Assembly: GCA_009731375.1 (NCBI GenBank)
Contig: BJOX01000096.1
Coordinates: forward strand, 1 to 60,500
Origin: Paulinella micropora
Taxonomy: Eukaryota > Cercozoa > Imbricatea > Euglyphida
DNA: 60,500 nucleotides
Reading direction: 5' to 3'
The notes under the pieces are model-generated. The model made no database searches. It saw only the letters and a list, made by a program, of their open reading frames with translations, and was not told where the DNA came from. Of this stretch, positions 41,718-51,219 are shown in pieces; the stretch's first letter is position 1; each line of letters starts with the position of its first letter. A program made the translations under genes and the position numbers.

Positions 41718-43436
41718 ATGGTTTATTTTTTTTCACGCAGGTTTTGGTGGCATGGCATGCAGAAATCCATTGCCGACACAGTCGACACATGCGAACACTG
41801 CAAGCAAACCAAGACACCACACAACAACGCTCAGAGAGGCCTTTATGGCGAATACAAGCTTGTTGAGAACCTGTTCGAAACTTTGCATGTTGATTACGTA
41901 GGACCGCTACCGCGAGCGGAGACCCACAATTATCGGTACATCCTGACAGCCATAGACCGCTTCTCGAATTATGTGTTCGCGGTACCAGTGGTGGAAAAGG
42001 ATGCGGAATCGACATGCGAGGCCCTGGTCGACCATGTCTTCCGATATACCGGAGTGCCGAAAAATGTGTACAGCGATCGGGGATCGGAGTTTACAAACGA
42101 ACTCTCCGCTCGGCTGTCCACAGTGTGGGGCTTTAAGTGGAAATACGTAACTGCATATTCACCAGAGAGCAACGGCAAAATCGAGAGGGTCCATAGACCG
42201 CTCAAGGCCGCGCTCCAGCAGTATTGTCGCGATAATCAGCACATATGGCATAAGGCCTTACCGTCTTTTGTGTTCTCCACGAACAACACCGCATCGAGGG
42301 CATTGGGCGGAAAAGCCACGTGCGCTTCCCCCAATCTCCTGGTATACGGGCAGCACTTGAGGATTCCGGAGGAGCTGGTGTTACCAAACCTCCCGGAAGG
42401 GGGCTTTTTGGAGCATGATGAGTTGATGGCCTGTCGCCTACGAGTCATGGCGGAAGCCAGACACTACGTCATGAAGGCGCGGGAGGCCGAAGAGGCTCAC
42501 AAACAAAACCAGCAGATGCCGAACAAAGTCAAGTATGAGTCGGGGGAATACCATAAAGGGGACTTAGTCTTCCTGTACGTGCCCCAGGTACCCAACTTGG
42601 TTAGCGTCAAACTCTTCCCGATGTGGCAAGGCCCTTACACTGTTGTAGAACAAGTAGGTGCTTTGACATACCGAATACAGGGAAAGGGTAAGACGCTAGT
42701 AGTACATGTACGGCGGCTGATGCGATTTAACCCCATGCTGGATCGTAATGAAACAATGACGGAAGCGGTACAGAAGCTGGAACACAGTTTAAGGCCGCCG
42801 CCCAAGCGCCGAGACAAGACGGCCGAGGCAAAGGAGAACCCGACACAACCCTTGCCGGCCGTAGCCGAGGGGAATGATGCGAATAACAACGAAGCCGAAG
42901 AAGTCGCGGCTGAACAAGCCGACGCTTCCGAGGGGGACGTTATCGCGCCAGGGCCGACCAACCACCTGCAGTCGGAACAGGAGGAGAAGGTTGAACCGGT
43001 GCCGAGACGTCCACCAGCTGAATCAAAGCTGAGGTCGGCCGACGACGTGAAAACCATGCACTGGCACGTCGGAAAGATATACCTTCTTCGGCCACCAGAG
43101 GCACATGTCGGCGACGATTGCCTCAACGATTTCTTCCTCATGAAAGTGAGAGAATGGGAGCCGCAGACTCGGGTCACGCGCACAAGCAAGGCAATCAAAG
43201 CCGAGCCGCCCGTACTGCAGTTCTATCGATCACACCAGGACCTCGACGAGCCGGAATCGCGGACTTTTTATCCGGTATACCGCGACTCCAACCAGGTCGA
43301 AACGTTCTGGAAAGGCATCACGGACAAGTCCGAAGGCTACACGCCGTGGCAAATACAGGCGTGGCCTAGGATGGTGCTGGATTACCCATTCGATCTACAG
43401 CACGGTCGAATCCCCTACGGGTGTGAGATGAGATAG
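41718..43436 (+). CDS. Element B integrase with C-terminal extension
   Basis: Begins inside the zinc domain (RRFWWHGMQ, CEHCKQTK) and contains the complete catalytic core: HVDYVGPLPR, YSDRGSEF and SNGKIERVHR give D, D and E. A GPY/F-type segment follows (MWQGPYTVVEQV). After an acidic/Pro linker comes a folded-looking region of about 130 residues (HWHVGKIYLLRPPE, DDFFLMKVREWEP-like DFFLMKVREW, VLQFYRSHQ, FYPVYRDSNQ) ending before TAG. This is not chromodomain-like. The pattern 'fxxxkVxxW ... vxxYrs ... ypvyxD' suggests a BAH/Tudor-type reader. Confidence 0.8.
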   Translation: MVYFFSRRFWWHGMQKSIADTVDTCEHCKQTKTPHNNAQRGLYGEYKLVENLFETLHVDYVGPLPRAETHNYRYILTAIDRFSNYVFAVPVVEKDAESTCEALVDHVFRYTGVPKNVYSDRGSEFTNELSARLSTVWGFKWKYVTAYSPESNGKIERVHRPLKAALQQYCRDNQHIWHKALPSFVFSTNNTASRALGGKATCASPNLLVYGQHLRIPEELVLPNLPEGGFLEHDELMACRLRVMAEARHYVMKAREAEEAHKQNQQMPNKVKYESGEYHKGDLVFLYVPQVPNLVSVKLFPMWQGPYTVVEQVGALTYRIQGKGKTLVVHVRRLMRFNPMLDRNETMTEAVQKLEHSLRPPPKRRDKTAEAKENPTQPLPAVAEGNDANNNEAEEVAAEQADASEGDVIAPGPTNHLQSEQEEKVEPVPRRPPAESKLRSADDVKTMHWHVGKIYLLRPPEAHVGDDCLNDFFLMKVREWEPQTRVTRTSKAIKAEPPVLQFYRSHQDLDEPESRTFYPVYRDSNQVETFWKGITDKSEGYTPWQIQAWPRMVLDYPFDLQHGRIPYGCEMR

Positions 43437-44182
43437 TAGCAGAGGGCATAGCGACCCATTTCATTGGGGCACCACCACCAGGCAAATATAAGAAGCCAAA
43501 GGCAGGCGAAGAGGCGCAAGCTAGCCTAGCCCATCATGCCATGTGACACCTCACAAGCATAGTTAACGCGGGTAGTCTGCGAGATCCAAAGACCAATACT
43601 GGGTAGCAACAGTAAGAAACTAGCCATAGGAAAGGGACACGGCTTTGGACTCCATATCTGTTAAAATACTACCTAAGTCCGTTCTTCTTAGAGATAACAA
43701 AAGAGAGCCTAACATGACATGATACACGAGAAAAGACCCTGCCTTACCCTCCGTGAGGTGCGACGACCCTGAAGGTATCTTGACGGGCTAGTAGTTGGTG
43801 TTCCACCAGGGGTCGGAATAGCTTCGGGCTAACCATGTTGACGCGCAGCAATGCCCGTTGATATGGTTGGCATTGCACATTATACCCACCTCCTCTCGAG
43901 TTGCACACCCGCCTCCCGCGGCAATGGCATGAGTGGTGTATGATAACTTATCCCCCACAGAGTGTCTTAGATATTATGCTCGCTCTTGTTTGCTCTTTGT
44001 TTGGATGGAAGGGGCTCTAAGGCACCCGATGGCCCTACGTATACACAGAAGCATATCTATACCACTAAGAAATATAACATGTCCCTATTTATATACCGCC
44101 GCAAATCGCGCAGTACGGCGAGGGTGGAACACGCGGACAGCAAAGATGACCGGGGCATGGGTGCACCCGCGTTGTCACGCTG
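43437..44182 (+). other. Element B internal non-coding spacer
   Basis: No convincing frame. It separates the pol end from the extra open frame and could contain a subgenomic promoter or splice acceptor; none is clear. Confidence 0.4.
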
Positions 44183-46555
44183 TTGACCAGCGTTTGGAAA
44201 CGAGCAGAGAGTCGAACACCGACACGAGAACAACACACACATTGCACATTGCTCGGTGTGCTTGGGCTGACATACAGATATATATACATACGAACTCACG
44301 GACATATACGTGATATAGGCATCTGGCGGTGTATGTTTGGCACCGAACATCTGGTGGAGCAGTATCCCGGATTCCTCCTGGCGTGCGTGGCTTCGGTCCT
44401 GGTGATACTGATAGTACACCTAGGATTACAGGCGATCGCAGGAGAAGAGCAACGGCTCCCTCCATCCGCGCGGGATAGTCCGGCGGGAACGACTCCGGCA
44501 GCTAGCCCGGTGGCGGACCGGCGTCGCGAAGCGGGGCAACTAGACGAACCAAACCCATCTGAGGCAGCGAACTTCAGGTGCGGTCACATACATACCTCAC
44601 CAGAGGGGACACCCCACATCACAATGACCACTCCGAGCAGTGGCGCAAACAACCTTGCAAGCAAGGGCGCACAGGGAAACGAAACCCTGCAGCGCAACCT
44701 TGTCGGTCCCAATACACCGCTCACACCCGCTCAACCTTCAGGTGGCACAACTCAGGCTAGTGTTGTGACCACACCGAAATCCCCACGGGGAAAAGCTGAA
44801 GTCGAGTCGGAGATGTTGACGACCCCTATGAAGTCAACGGCTGACGAGGGGGAGGCACCGACTGAGGACAGCAGTACACCTGCATCGCAACACACCGATG
44901 AGGACGTCGATCCCGAAGGGTTAAACACCCCTCAGCACTCGGGATTTGGGTGGATCCCAGAAGAAGACGAGAGCCTATATTATGGCNNNNNNNNNNNNNN
45001 NNNNNCGGCTGACGAGGGGGAGGCACCGACTGAGGACAGCAGTACACCTGCATCGCAACACACCGATGAGGACGTCGATCCCGAAGGGTTAAACACCCCT
45101 CAGCACTCGGGATTTGGGTGGATCCCAGAAGAAGACGAGAGCCTATATTATGGCAAAGAATTGAGCCTCACGCGGATGGACGCTAGGGAGGAAGCACGCT
45201 TGAGATACTGGGAGAAAGTCGGCGATGAGGATAGACTCAAGCCCGACGCTTACAGTGACAAGCTGAACCCGCCCGAAGAGAAGCGGCCCGATGAGCGGCC
45301 ACGGCCCACGGATCCGGCGTACCAGCACCACCGCTGCCCGCCACCGGAACCGACGGCACATTGGGGCAGGGACGAAGTATTCCCCGCGTACTTTCATGCC
45401 TCCGATAATATATTCGGAGTATACGGACCGATCGACCGTCCGATATGCGCATATTCGGAATGGGGCCCGGTACCGCCGCAAACGTGGAGGGCCGTAGCAC
45501 CCGGAGTGCGTAGGCCATACCGTATCGACACGGAAACGATGTTGAGAGGTATGGACCTACACCTGAACCAAGTCCCAGATCGGGAAAGGGAGGAGTATCA
45601 GAAACCGATGCGTTACGCGTATGACCCACGGACGCGCAGAATATACCGAATCTACCCACCTTACCCAGATATCACGGATGCGGAGCGCAGGCTGCGGCTA
45701 CAATGCCCGGCGCTCGCACACACAACCAACGAACGGACGTTCCCGTTCACACCGTCTAAGGAGCCGTACCGTATACGATTGGTGGGCAACCACGTTAATT
45801 GGGTCCCAGACCCGCACTTGTTTGAGGCAAACCCTCGCATGATTAACCTGCCGCCACCAAAGCCTCGATTCGACGAACGGGGCTTCTCGGACTACCTTGA
45901 CAAAGCGAGGTACGAGCCCACCGAACAGGACAACGTCCTGAGGGTACAGTGTGAAGGGTCAAAGAAACGCGGGAGAGGATGGGGCCCGAGATGCTCGCGG
46001 AGATGGCACCTCACGGAAAGAGCGTACGCGTCACCAGAGCGATACGCGCCTCACCGATGTCCAGATCACGCATACAACAATGACATCGAATTGATATCCT
46101 GCGCACAATCACCGCCATGTTTTGGATGGGATGTCCCACACACATTGAGTCATCGCGACAACCCGTTACCGGGGATCGCTCGGTACAAGTCGATGGATGA
46201 GGACCGAGTGAAATTTATCAAAACCTTGTTCGAGCAAGCCAAATCGCTGAAAGGATGGGTGGGATTGGAGGACTACCAGCGAAAACACGCCCTCCGGTTC
46301 TACGGCATTTGGAAGGATCCGCGATGTTTGCTTGAACCACACCAGCTCAGAAAGTTGCAGTGGTCGCAGGAAGATAATTCTTACTACAGACTGCTCGAAC
46401 TTTCGGGTATCCCATTGCCCGAGGAGGTCAAGGCATACCGAGCCTACTACCTTCGGAGCAAACATGACCAACCTTGGGACCTCAGGGTTGAAGAGAATGT
46501 ACTCGCGTACTATAGGCAGGTCTTAGGCATACCCAAGCCTCCCCTCCCTATGTAG
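44183..46555 (+). CDS. Element B accessory protein with N-terminal TM segment
   Basis: A long frame (the open frame begins 44183; the likely start is the ATG near 44333, MFGTEHLVEQYPGF). Immediately after it is a hydrophobic stretch (LLACVASVLVILIVHLGLQA) that looks like a membrane anchor. A Thr/Pro-rich region follows, then a 148-bp repeat split by a 19-N gap, then a Tyr/Pro/Arg-rich body with repeated RxYRI-type phrases and a cluster of Cys/His (HRCPDHAYNN, ISCAQSPPCFGW). It has no signal peptide plus C-terminal anchor as in env proteins, and no match to known retroelement proteins that I can recognise. Position and size make it an extra gene of the element; function unknown. Confidence 0.65.
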   Translation: MTSVWKRAESRTPTREQHTHCTLLGVLGLTYRYIYIRTHGHIRDIGIWRCMFGTEHLVEQYPGFLLACVASVLVILIVHLGLQAIAGEEQRLPPSARDSPAGTTPAASPVADRRREAGQLDEPNPSEAANFRCGHIHTSPEGTPHITMTTPSSGANNLASKGAQGNETLQRNLVGPNTPLTPAQPSGGTTQASVVTTPKSPRGKAEVESEMLTTPMKSTADEGEAPTEDSSTPASQHTDEDVDPEGLNTPQHSGFGWIPEEDESLYYGXXXXXXXADEGEAPTEDSSTPASQHTDEDVDPEGLNTPQHSGFGWIPEEDESLYYGKELSLTRMDAREEARLRYWEKVGDEDRLKPDAYSDKLNPPEEKRPDERPRPTDPAYQHHRCPPPEPTAHWGRDEVFPAYFHASDNIFGVYGPIDRPICAYSEWGPVPPQTWRAVAPGVRRPYRIDTETMLRGMDLHLNQVPDREREEYQKPMRYAYDPRTRRIYRIYPPYPDITDAERRLRLQCPALAHTTNERTFPFTPSKEPYRIRLVGNHVNWVPDPHLFEANPRMINLPPPKPRFDERGFSDYLDKARYEPTEQDNVLRVQCEGSKKRGRGWGPRCSRRWHLTERAYASPERYAPHRCPDHAYNNDIELISCAQSPPCFGWDVPHTLSHRDNPLPGIARYKSMDEDRVKFIKTLFEQAKSLKGWVGLEDYQRKHALRFYGIWKDPRCLLEPHQLRKLQWSQEDNSYYRLLELSGIPLPEEVKAYRAYYLRSKHDQPWDLRVEENVLAYYRQVLGIPKPPLPM
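44839..45154 (+). repeat. 148-bp tandem repeat around a 19-N gap
   Basis: 44839-44986 and 45006-45154 are identical copies in the same reading frame (ADEGEAPTEDSSTPASQHT...). The gap 44987-45005 sits between them, so copy number may be collapsed or wrong. Confidence 0.9.
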
Positions 46556-46576
46556 GCCGCGAGGCATAAGACGACG

Positions 46577-47177
46577 AATACCTGAGCGTTTCCGAGGTGC
46601 GGCTCGGCTACGGCAGCAGTATTACGTACGGTTCCAACACGAGCATCGGCTCGCGTGGCTGCTGACGATATACCGGCAGTTGACGAGGAGCGACGACCCA
46701 AAGACATCCCGCATCGCCAACCAGCTAGCCGATCCTGACGAGAACGTTCCGAACACATATCGAGGCCGCGTGAGAGGCTTCGAACAATTGATCGAACGAT
46801 TCAGGGCGCAGGAAGCAGTGGGTTGGGACAGACTTGTCCAAGCCGATGAGTTCCGATGACACAGAATAACTCAACGGCTGGATTATATCTACCACTTTCG
46901 ACGTGAGTGGCCGTACTGGAGGCAACAGTACGAATACCAGCTGGGGCAGATCATTGGTCAATTCGCCCCAGTCATAAGGTGTATCGTGCCACAGCACTCG
47001 GAAGTCGGAGAAGACTTGACCTGGTCGGAAGCGAGGGCTTTGAAAGAAAGCCTGGATCAGGAATTAGACATGCCAGCGGAAGACCAACCCGCAGTGACGT
47101 GGAGGTGGCAACCATCATCACCGTCTAGCGAAAAGGAGTTCATAAACTCCCTCGAGGAAATATACCTCGACGAATAA
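46577..47177 (+). pseudogene. Element B terminal open region, one internal stop
   Basis: In one frame the sequence is open from about 46577 to TAA at 47175-47177 apart from a TGA near 46857. It encodes Arg/Gln/Trp/Tyr-rich sequence (RLRQQYYVRFQHEHRL; WPYWRQQYEYQLGQ; ending EEIYLDE). The codon texture resembles the preceding accessory protein, so it may be a second accessory gene or the displaced C-terminus of the first. Function unknown. Confidence 0.5.
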
Positions 47178-47427
47178 GCGTAGACGCGTTTTGAGCCCCA
47201 GCCAATGGGTTGTATATATATTGTTAGACACTTCTACCTTCGCCACAGCGAAGTAGATACTTGCCGGGTGGCAATACGAAAATGTCTGCAGACAACAAAA
47301 CCGAACAAACAACGCCGAACACGCCAACGGCACCCTTGACACTGGCATAGCGCCCGTTCATCCCTATGATGGACGAGGATGCACGGGGGTATTGAATAAT
47401 TGAGATCAATGCCTCCCTGTATTCTCG

Positions 47428-47665
47428 GGATCACAGATCCTTCGGACGGATTAGGGCCGAGACATATGCTAGGGACGCGGAACCTTAGAATTGCTCGGAC
47501 ATTAGTTTCACATCAGATGCAAATGGCCCAGTAATTTTCGGATCACAGATCCTTAAGACAGGGAATGGGGGACGCGGAACCTTAGAATTGCTCGGAGATT
47601 TGCTTCAGATCAGATGCAAACAGCCCAGTAATTTTCGGATCACAGATCCTTAAGACGGCGAAGGG
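47428..47665 (+). repeat. ~100-112-bp tandem repeat near 3' end of element B
   Basis: ggatcacagatcc recurs at about 47428, 47540 and 47638, and gacgcggaaccttagaattg twice. It is non-coding and lies 0.3 kb upstream of the polypurine tract. Confidence 0.85.
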
Positions 47666-47968
47666 ATGGTTTGACAGCGACATGATCAGACCGTTGTACG
47701 TCTATGGCAGGTCGCCATAGAAGAGGGGGAGGAGATAGTTCAAAATTCAAATTCAAATTTGAACTCAAAAATCTCCAAACTCAAATTTATATTTTATAAG
47801 CACCGGACGTACACGGTGATGAAGAGCAAAACCTTAGTGGTCACTCAAGCTACTCAATGGGTTGTCTCCACAGGAGCCGATCACCCATGAGGAAACAGAC
47901 CCGGAAAGTGCGCTCTCATTTGCCGATATTTACCAATCTACCCCTATTACTACGGTTCCCGTATAAGA

Positions 47969-47981
47969 CGGGGAGGGGGAT
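47969..47981 (+). other. Polypurine tract of element B
   Basis: cggggaggggga followed by t, directly before the 3' LTR start TGTAGG. It primes plus-strand synthesis in LTR elements. Confidence 0.75.
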
Positions 47982-48359
47982 TGTAGGCACAGATAGGTAA
48001 ATATGCGACCTTTTCTTATACCCCACACACAGTAATGTATAGAAGAGCTATATCTCCTTAAGATGTAGTTATATCCGTTTTTATTTATATACTTTTGAGC
48101 CGGTTGAAAACGATAATATTACGATTCATAACCGGTACTACTTTTTTAAGCAGTATAATATTATCGTTAGGGGTGACACTGGGAAATGCCTCTCTTTTTC
48201 CTTTTTGTTGCTTGGCTCTGACAGTCTCCTACATTTTCCGCCATACTGGTTTCCTCTCTTTGTAGAGGAGGAAGATTATGTTATTTTCAGAGTGATGTGG
48301 AATTGGAAGGATAACTATCCCGGCTTACATTAAATAATATCTTTTGATTATAACTGACA
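47982..48359 (+). repeat. 3' LTR of element B
   Basis: Starts TGTAGGCACAG right after the polypurine tract and ends TGACA. The body matches the 5' LTR with many substitutions and small indels. The first ~60 bases match the inverted copy at 49613-49924 better than the 5' LTR. Confidence 0.75.
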
Positions 48360-49289
48360 AAAATGTTACCAGGCCGTTAAATTGGAAAATTTGAATTTTT
48401 GTCACAAAAATGAAAAACTGACACAAAAATGAAAATCTGACACAAAAACTAAAAACTTATTTTTTTTCCCTCTTGAATGTCGCTAGTCACGTGAATAATA
48501 AGATGAATTCAACTCTTATTACATTTCCGGTTTTGAACAATATATACTTCCGGTTTTGAATCGTGGCAATACTTCCTGTTCAAGTTTAATGTTGTACAAT
48601 ATCAGTTAGGATAAAAGGGTATGGGGAAAGTTGGAAGCTTAAATCCCATAGCCGGGGCCTTAATTAAATCCTATCAGTAATTATAACCAAAGGCATACTC
48701 CTCTATCTGATAATATCAACTCTGCAAATCGTTTTTGTTTCCGCTAAACACCGGTGTGTAAGACATCAACTGTCTCATGCTACCGCATGGTGCAGAAAAT
48801 CGTTTCCCCAGCGGCTCATAACCGTTGATGAGGTAATTACACTGTCACTCAGAGTCACGGACCTAATACCTTTACACTCCGGTTTGCTGAGGGACTCCGT
48901 TAGAAGCAACGATGCCGGGGGCCGGCCAATCGATACTTTTAATCCGCAAGTATATAGCAGAACTGACAAACTCAAAGGTAGTAATAGCGAAACTGAAACT
49001 TGATAAAGTCCGCACGACTGTAATTATTACACAATTGTTATTGTCCAATCCTGAATGCCAATATAGATCGTTACGTCCGTTACCTTATTGACTAGAACTA
49101 TACGGTCATTCGACTATACGAATAAATTACTTACCAGTCACAAAGTAATCACTAATAGTAAACGTAGTTATCCTACCAACGTTTCTTCTAAACTTATTAA
49201 TAAATATATATCAAGTTACCGGCCGGGTTAACATGATACTTAAAAGTTGAATAATTCAAATTCAAAAACATTTTTTTTTCAATGCCGTA

Positions 49290-49351
<62 letters not shown>

Positions 49352-49612
49352 TATATATATTTTTTTAAAAGTTTTCAAGGCTTTCCGTCCATAGATTCAG
49401 ATGTGCTCTTTACAATAAAAAAAAAGGCGTGTAAAAAAAGGACAAAAACTCAATGATTAGATTTTTCCTCACTTTTCGGTGGCATAGTCACTAATGACTA
49501 AACATAGAATTACATATGAAGATATTATTTATCAAGTTGGCACCATAGTAAGCCTGGGTCCACATCCACTCAATCCAAAGCACTCTGAGACTCATGATAA
49601 CTAATCATGGGC
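48360..49612. other. AT-rich intergenic
   Basis: No gene seen. 48380-48490 resembles 35590-35720 on the other side of element B. A T run of about 57 lies at 49289-49346. Confidence 0.6.
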
Positions 49613-49924
49613 TTCCCCCTCAGTCTGTAAAAGAGAGGAAACCAGTATGGTAGGAAAACGTAGGAGACTATCAGAGCCAAGCAACAAAAGGAAACAGAGC
49701 CATTTCCTATTGTCCGCCCTAACCGACGATAATATTAATATTATCCGGCGTAAAAAGTAGTACCGGTTGATCACTTGCCTTAATATTTTCGTTTTCAACG
49801 GCTCAAAATATTATATATATGTAAAAACTGATATAACTATATCTTGACTAGACATAGCTCATTTATACATCACTGTGTATAGGGGTATAAGAAAAGGTCG
49901 CATATTTACCTATCTGCGCCTACA
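49613..49924 (-). repeat. Inverted solo/partial LTR of element B family
   Basis: The reverse complement begins TGTAGGCGCAGATAGG at 49924, continues gcgaccttttcttatacccc and follows the LTR body to about the ccatactggtttcctctc segment, after which similarity stops. It is a truncated, diverged LTR in opposite orientation. Confidence 0.75.
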
Positions 49925-50039
49925 TCTTGTCCTGAGCTTTCAAAGGATCTGTTCAGAACTATCATATCACTGTGACTTGTATTGATGGAGAACGATGAGA
50001 CCAAAGCTGGATAGTTTGCCACTGGAATGTCCGCAGTAA

Positions 50040-50205
50040 ATCATCTTAAAATATTACTGAATTTAAATATTAAAATATTACTGAAGAAATATCAAAATAT
50101 TACTGAAGAAATATTAAAATATTACTGAAGATTGAGTTCGTGGATAATTTCTATTAAATTATTACTGAAGCTTGAATCGTGGATAATTTCTATCAAGTTA
50201 AAATA
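50040..50205 (-). repeat. Tandem copies of the AMZ last-exon end
   Basis: The sequence around the stop (aatattactgaag and ttcgtggataatttct) repeats several times beyond the stop codon, as degenerate copies of the end of the last coding exon (gttcgtggatgatttct). Confidence 0.75.
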
Positions 50206-50862
50206 TTACTGAAGCTTGAGTTCGTGGATGATTTCTTGTATGTTCCGCATGTGCTCGACAGGATAGACAGACATGAGGCTGCAGAGCTACATACACACAT
50301 ATACATACATACACTGTGCATACGTACCAACATACATACATACATACATGCATACATACGTGCATGCGTGTGTACATATACATACATACATACATACATA
50401 CATACAATTACCTTGCGTAGGCAAACAGGGCAGAGCAAGAGAGGTTGTGCATCATCCTCCTGAACGTGTCCCGACCTATGTATGTATGTATGTATGTATG
50501 TATGTACGTAGAGGTTGTGCATCATCCTCCTGAACGTGTCCCGACTTGTATGTATGTATGTATGTATGTATATATGTATTTATGTATGTATGTATGTATG
50601 TATGTACGTACGTAGGTATGTATGTATGTATGTATTTATGTATGTACGTACGTAGGTAATGTATGTATGTATGTATGTATGCATACATGTATGTCTTTAC
50701 CCGTTCATGAGGCAGCGATAGAAGATGCAGTGGTCAAACTGTAACAGAAAAGAAAGCAGATGATTACATAGACATTGGAGAGGGAAAACAGATATATACT
50801 ACATGTAGAGATTGAAGAGGCAGCGATAGAAGATGCAGTGGTCAAACTGTAACAGACAAGAA

Positions 50863-50901
<39 letters not shown>

Positions 50902-51162
50902 TTTCTTGTCTGTTACAGTTTGACCACTGCAATATATATATATATATATATATATATAATGCTTTCTTGTCTGTTACAGTTTGACCACTGCATCTTCTAT
51001 CGCTGCCTCTTCAATCAATATATACTACATGTAGAGATTGAAGAGGCAGCGATAGAAGATGCAGTGGTCAAACTGTAACAGACAAGAAAGCATATATATA
51101 AATATATATTATATGTATGTATATATATATATATATACGGTCAAACTGTAACAGACAAGAAA

Positions 51163-51219
<57 letters not shown>

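Larger units (their letters stand above)
35791..48359 (+). mobile_element. Ty3-type LTR retrotransposon B (~12.6 kb)
   Basis: A complete-looking layout: 5' LTR, PBS, small basic open frame, protease-bearing frame, RT, RNase H, integrase, post-integrase domain, two further open frames, tandem repeats, polypurine tract and 3' LTR. It is much longer than the usual 5-7 kb of Ty3 elements because of about 3.7 kb of extra sequence after integrase. It is broken by frameshifts at about 40575 and 41715, possibly a frame change at 39578, and a stop near 46857. No matching target-site duplication is seen outside the LTRs. Confidence 0.85.

Noticed and set aside
42990-43436. Chromodomain after element B integrase
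   Set aside because: The expected aromatic-cage and W..Y pattern of chromodomains is not visible; described as reader-like only.
44183-46555. Envelope glycoprotein in element B
   Set aside because: It has only one N-terminal hydrophobic segment, no signal-peptide cleavage context, no furin-like site and no C-terminal anchor; left as unknown.
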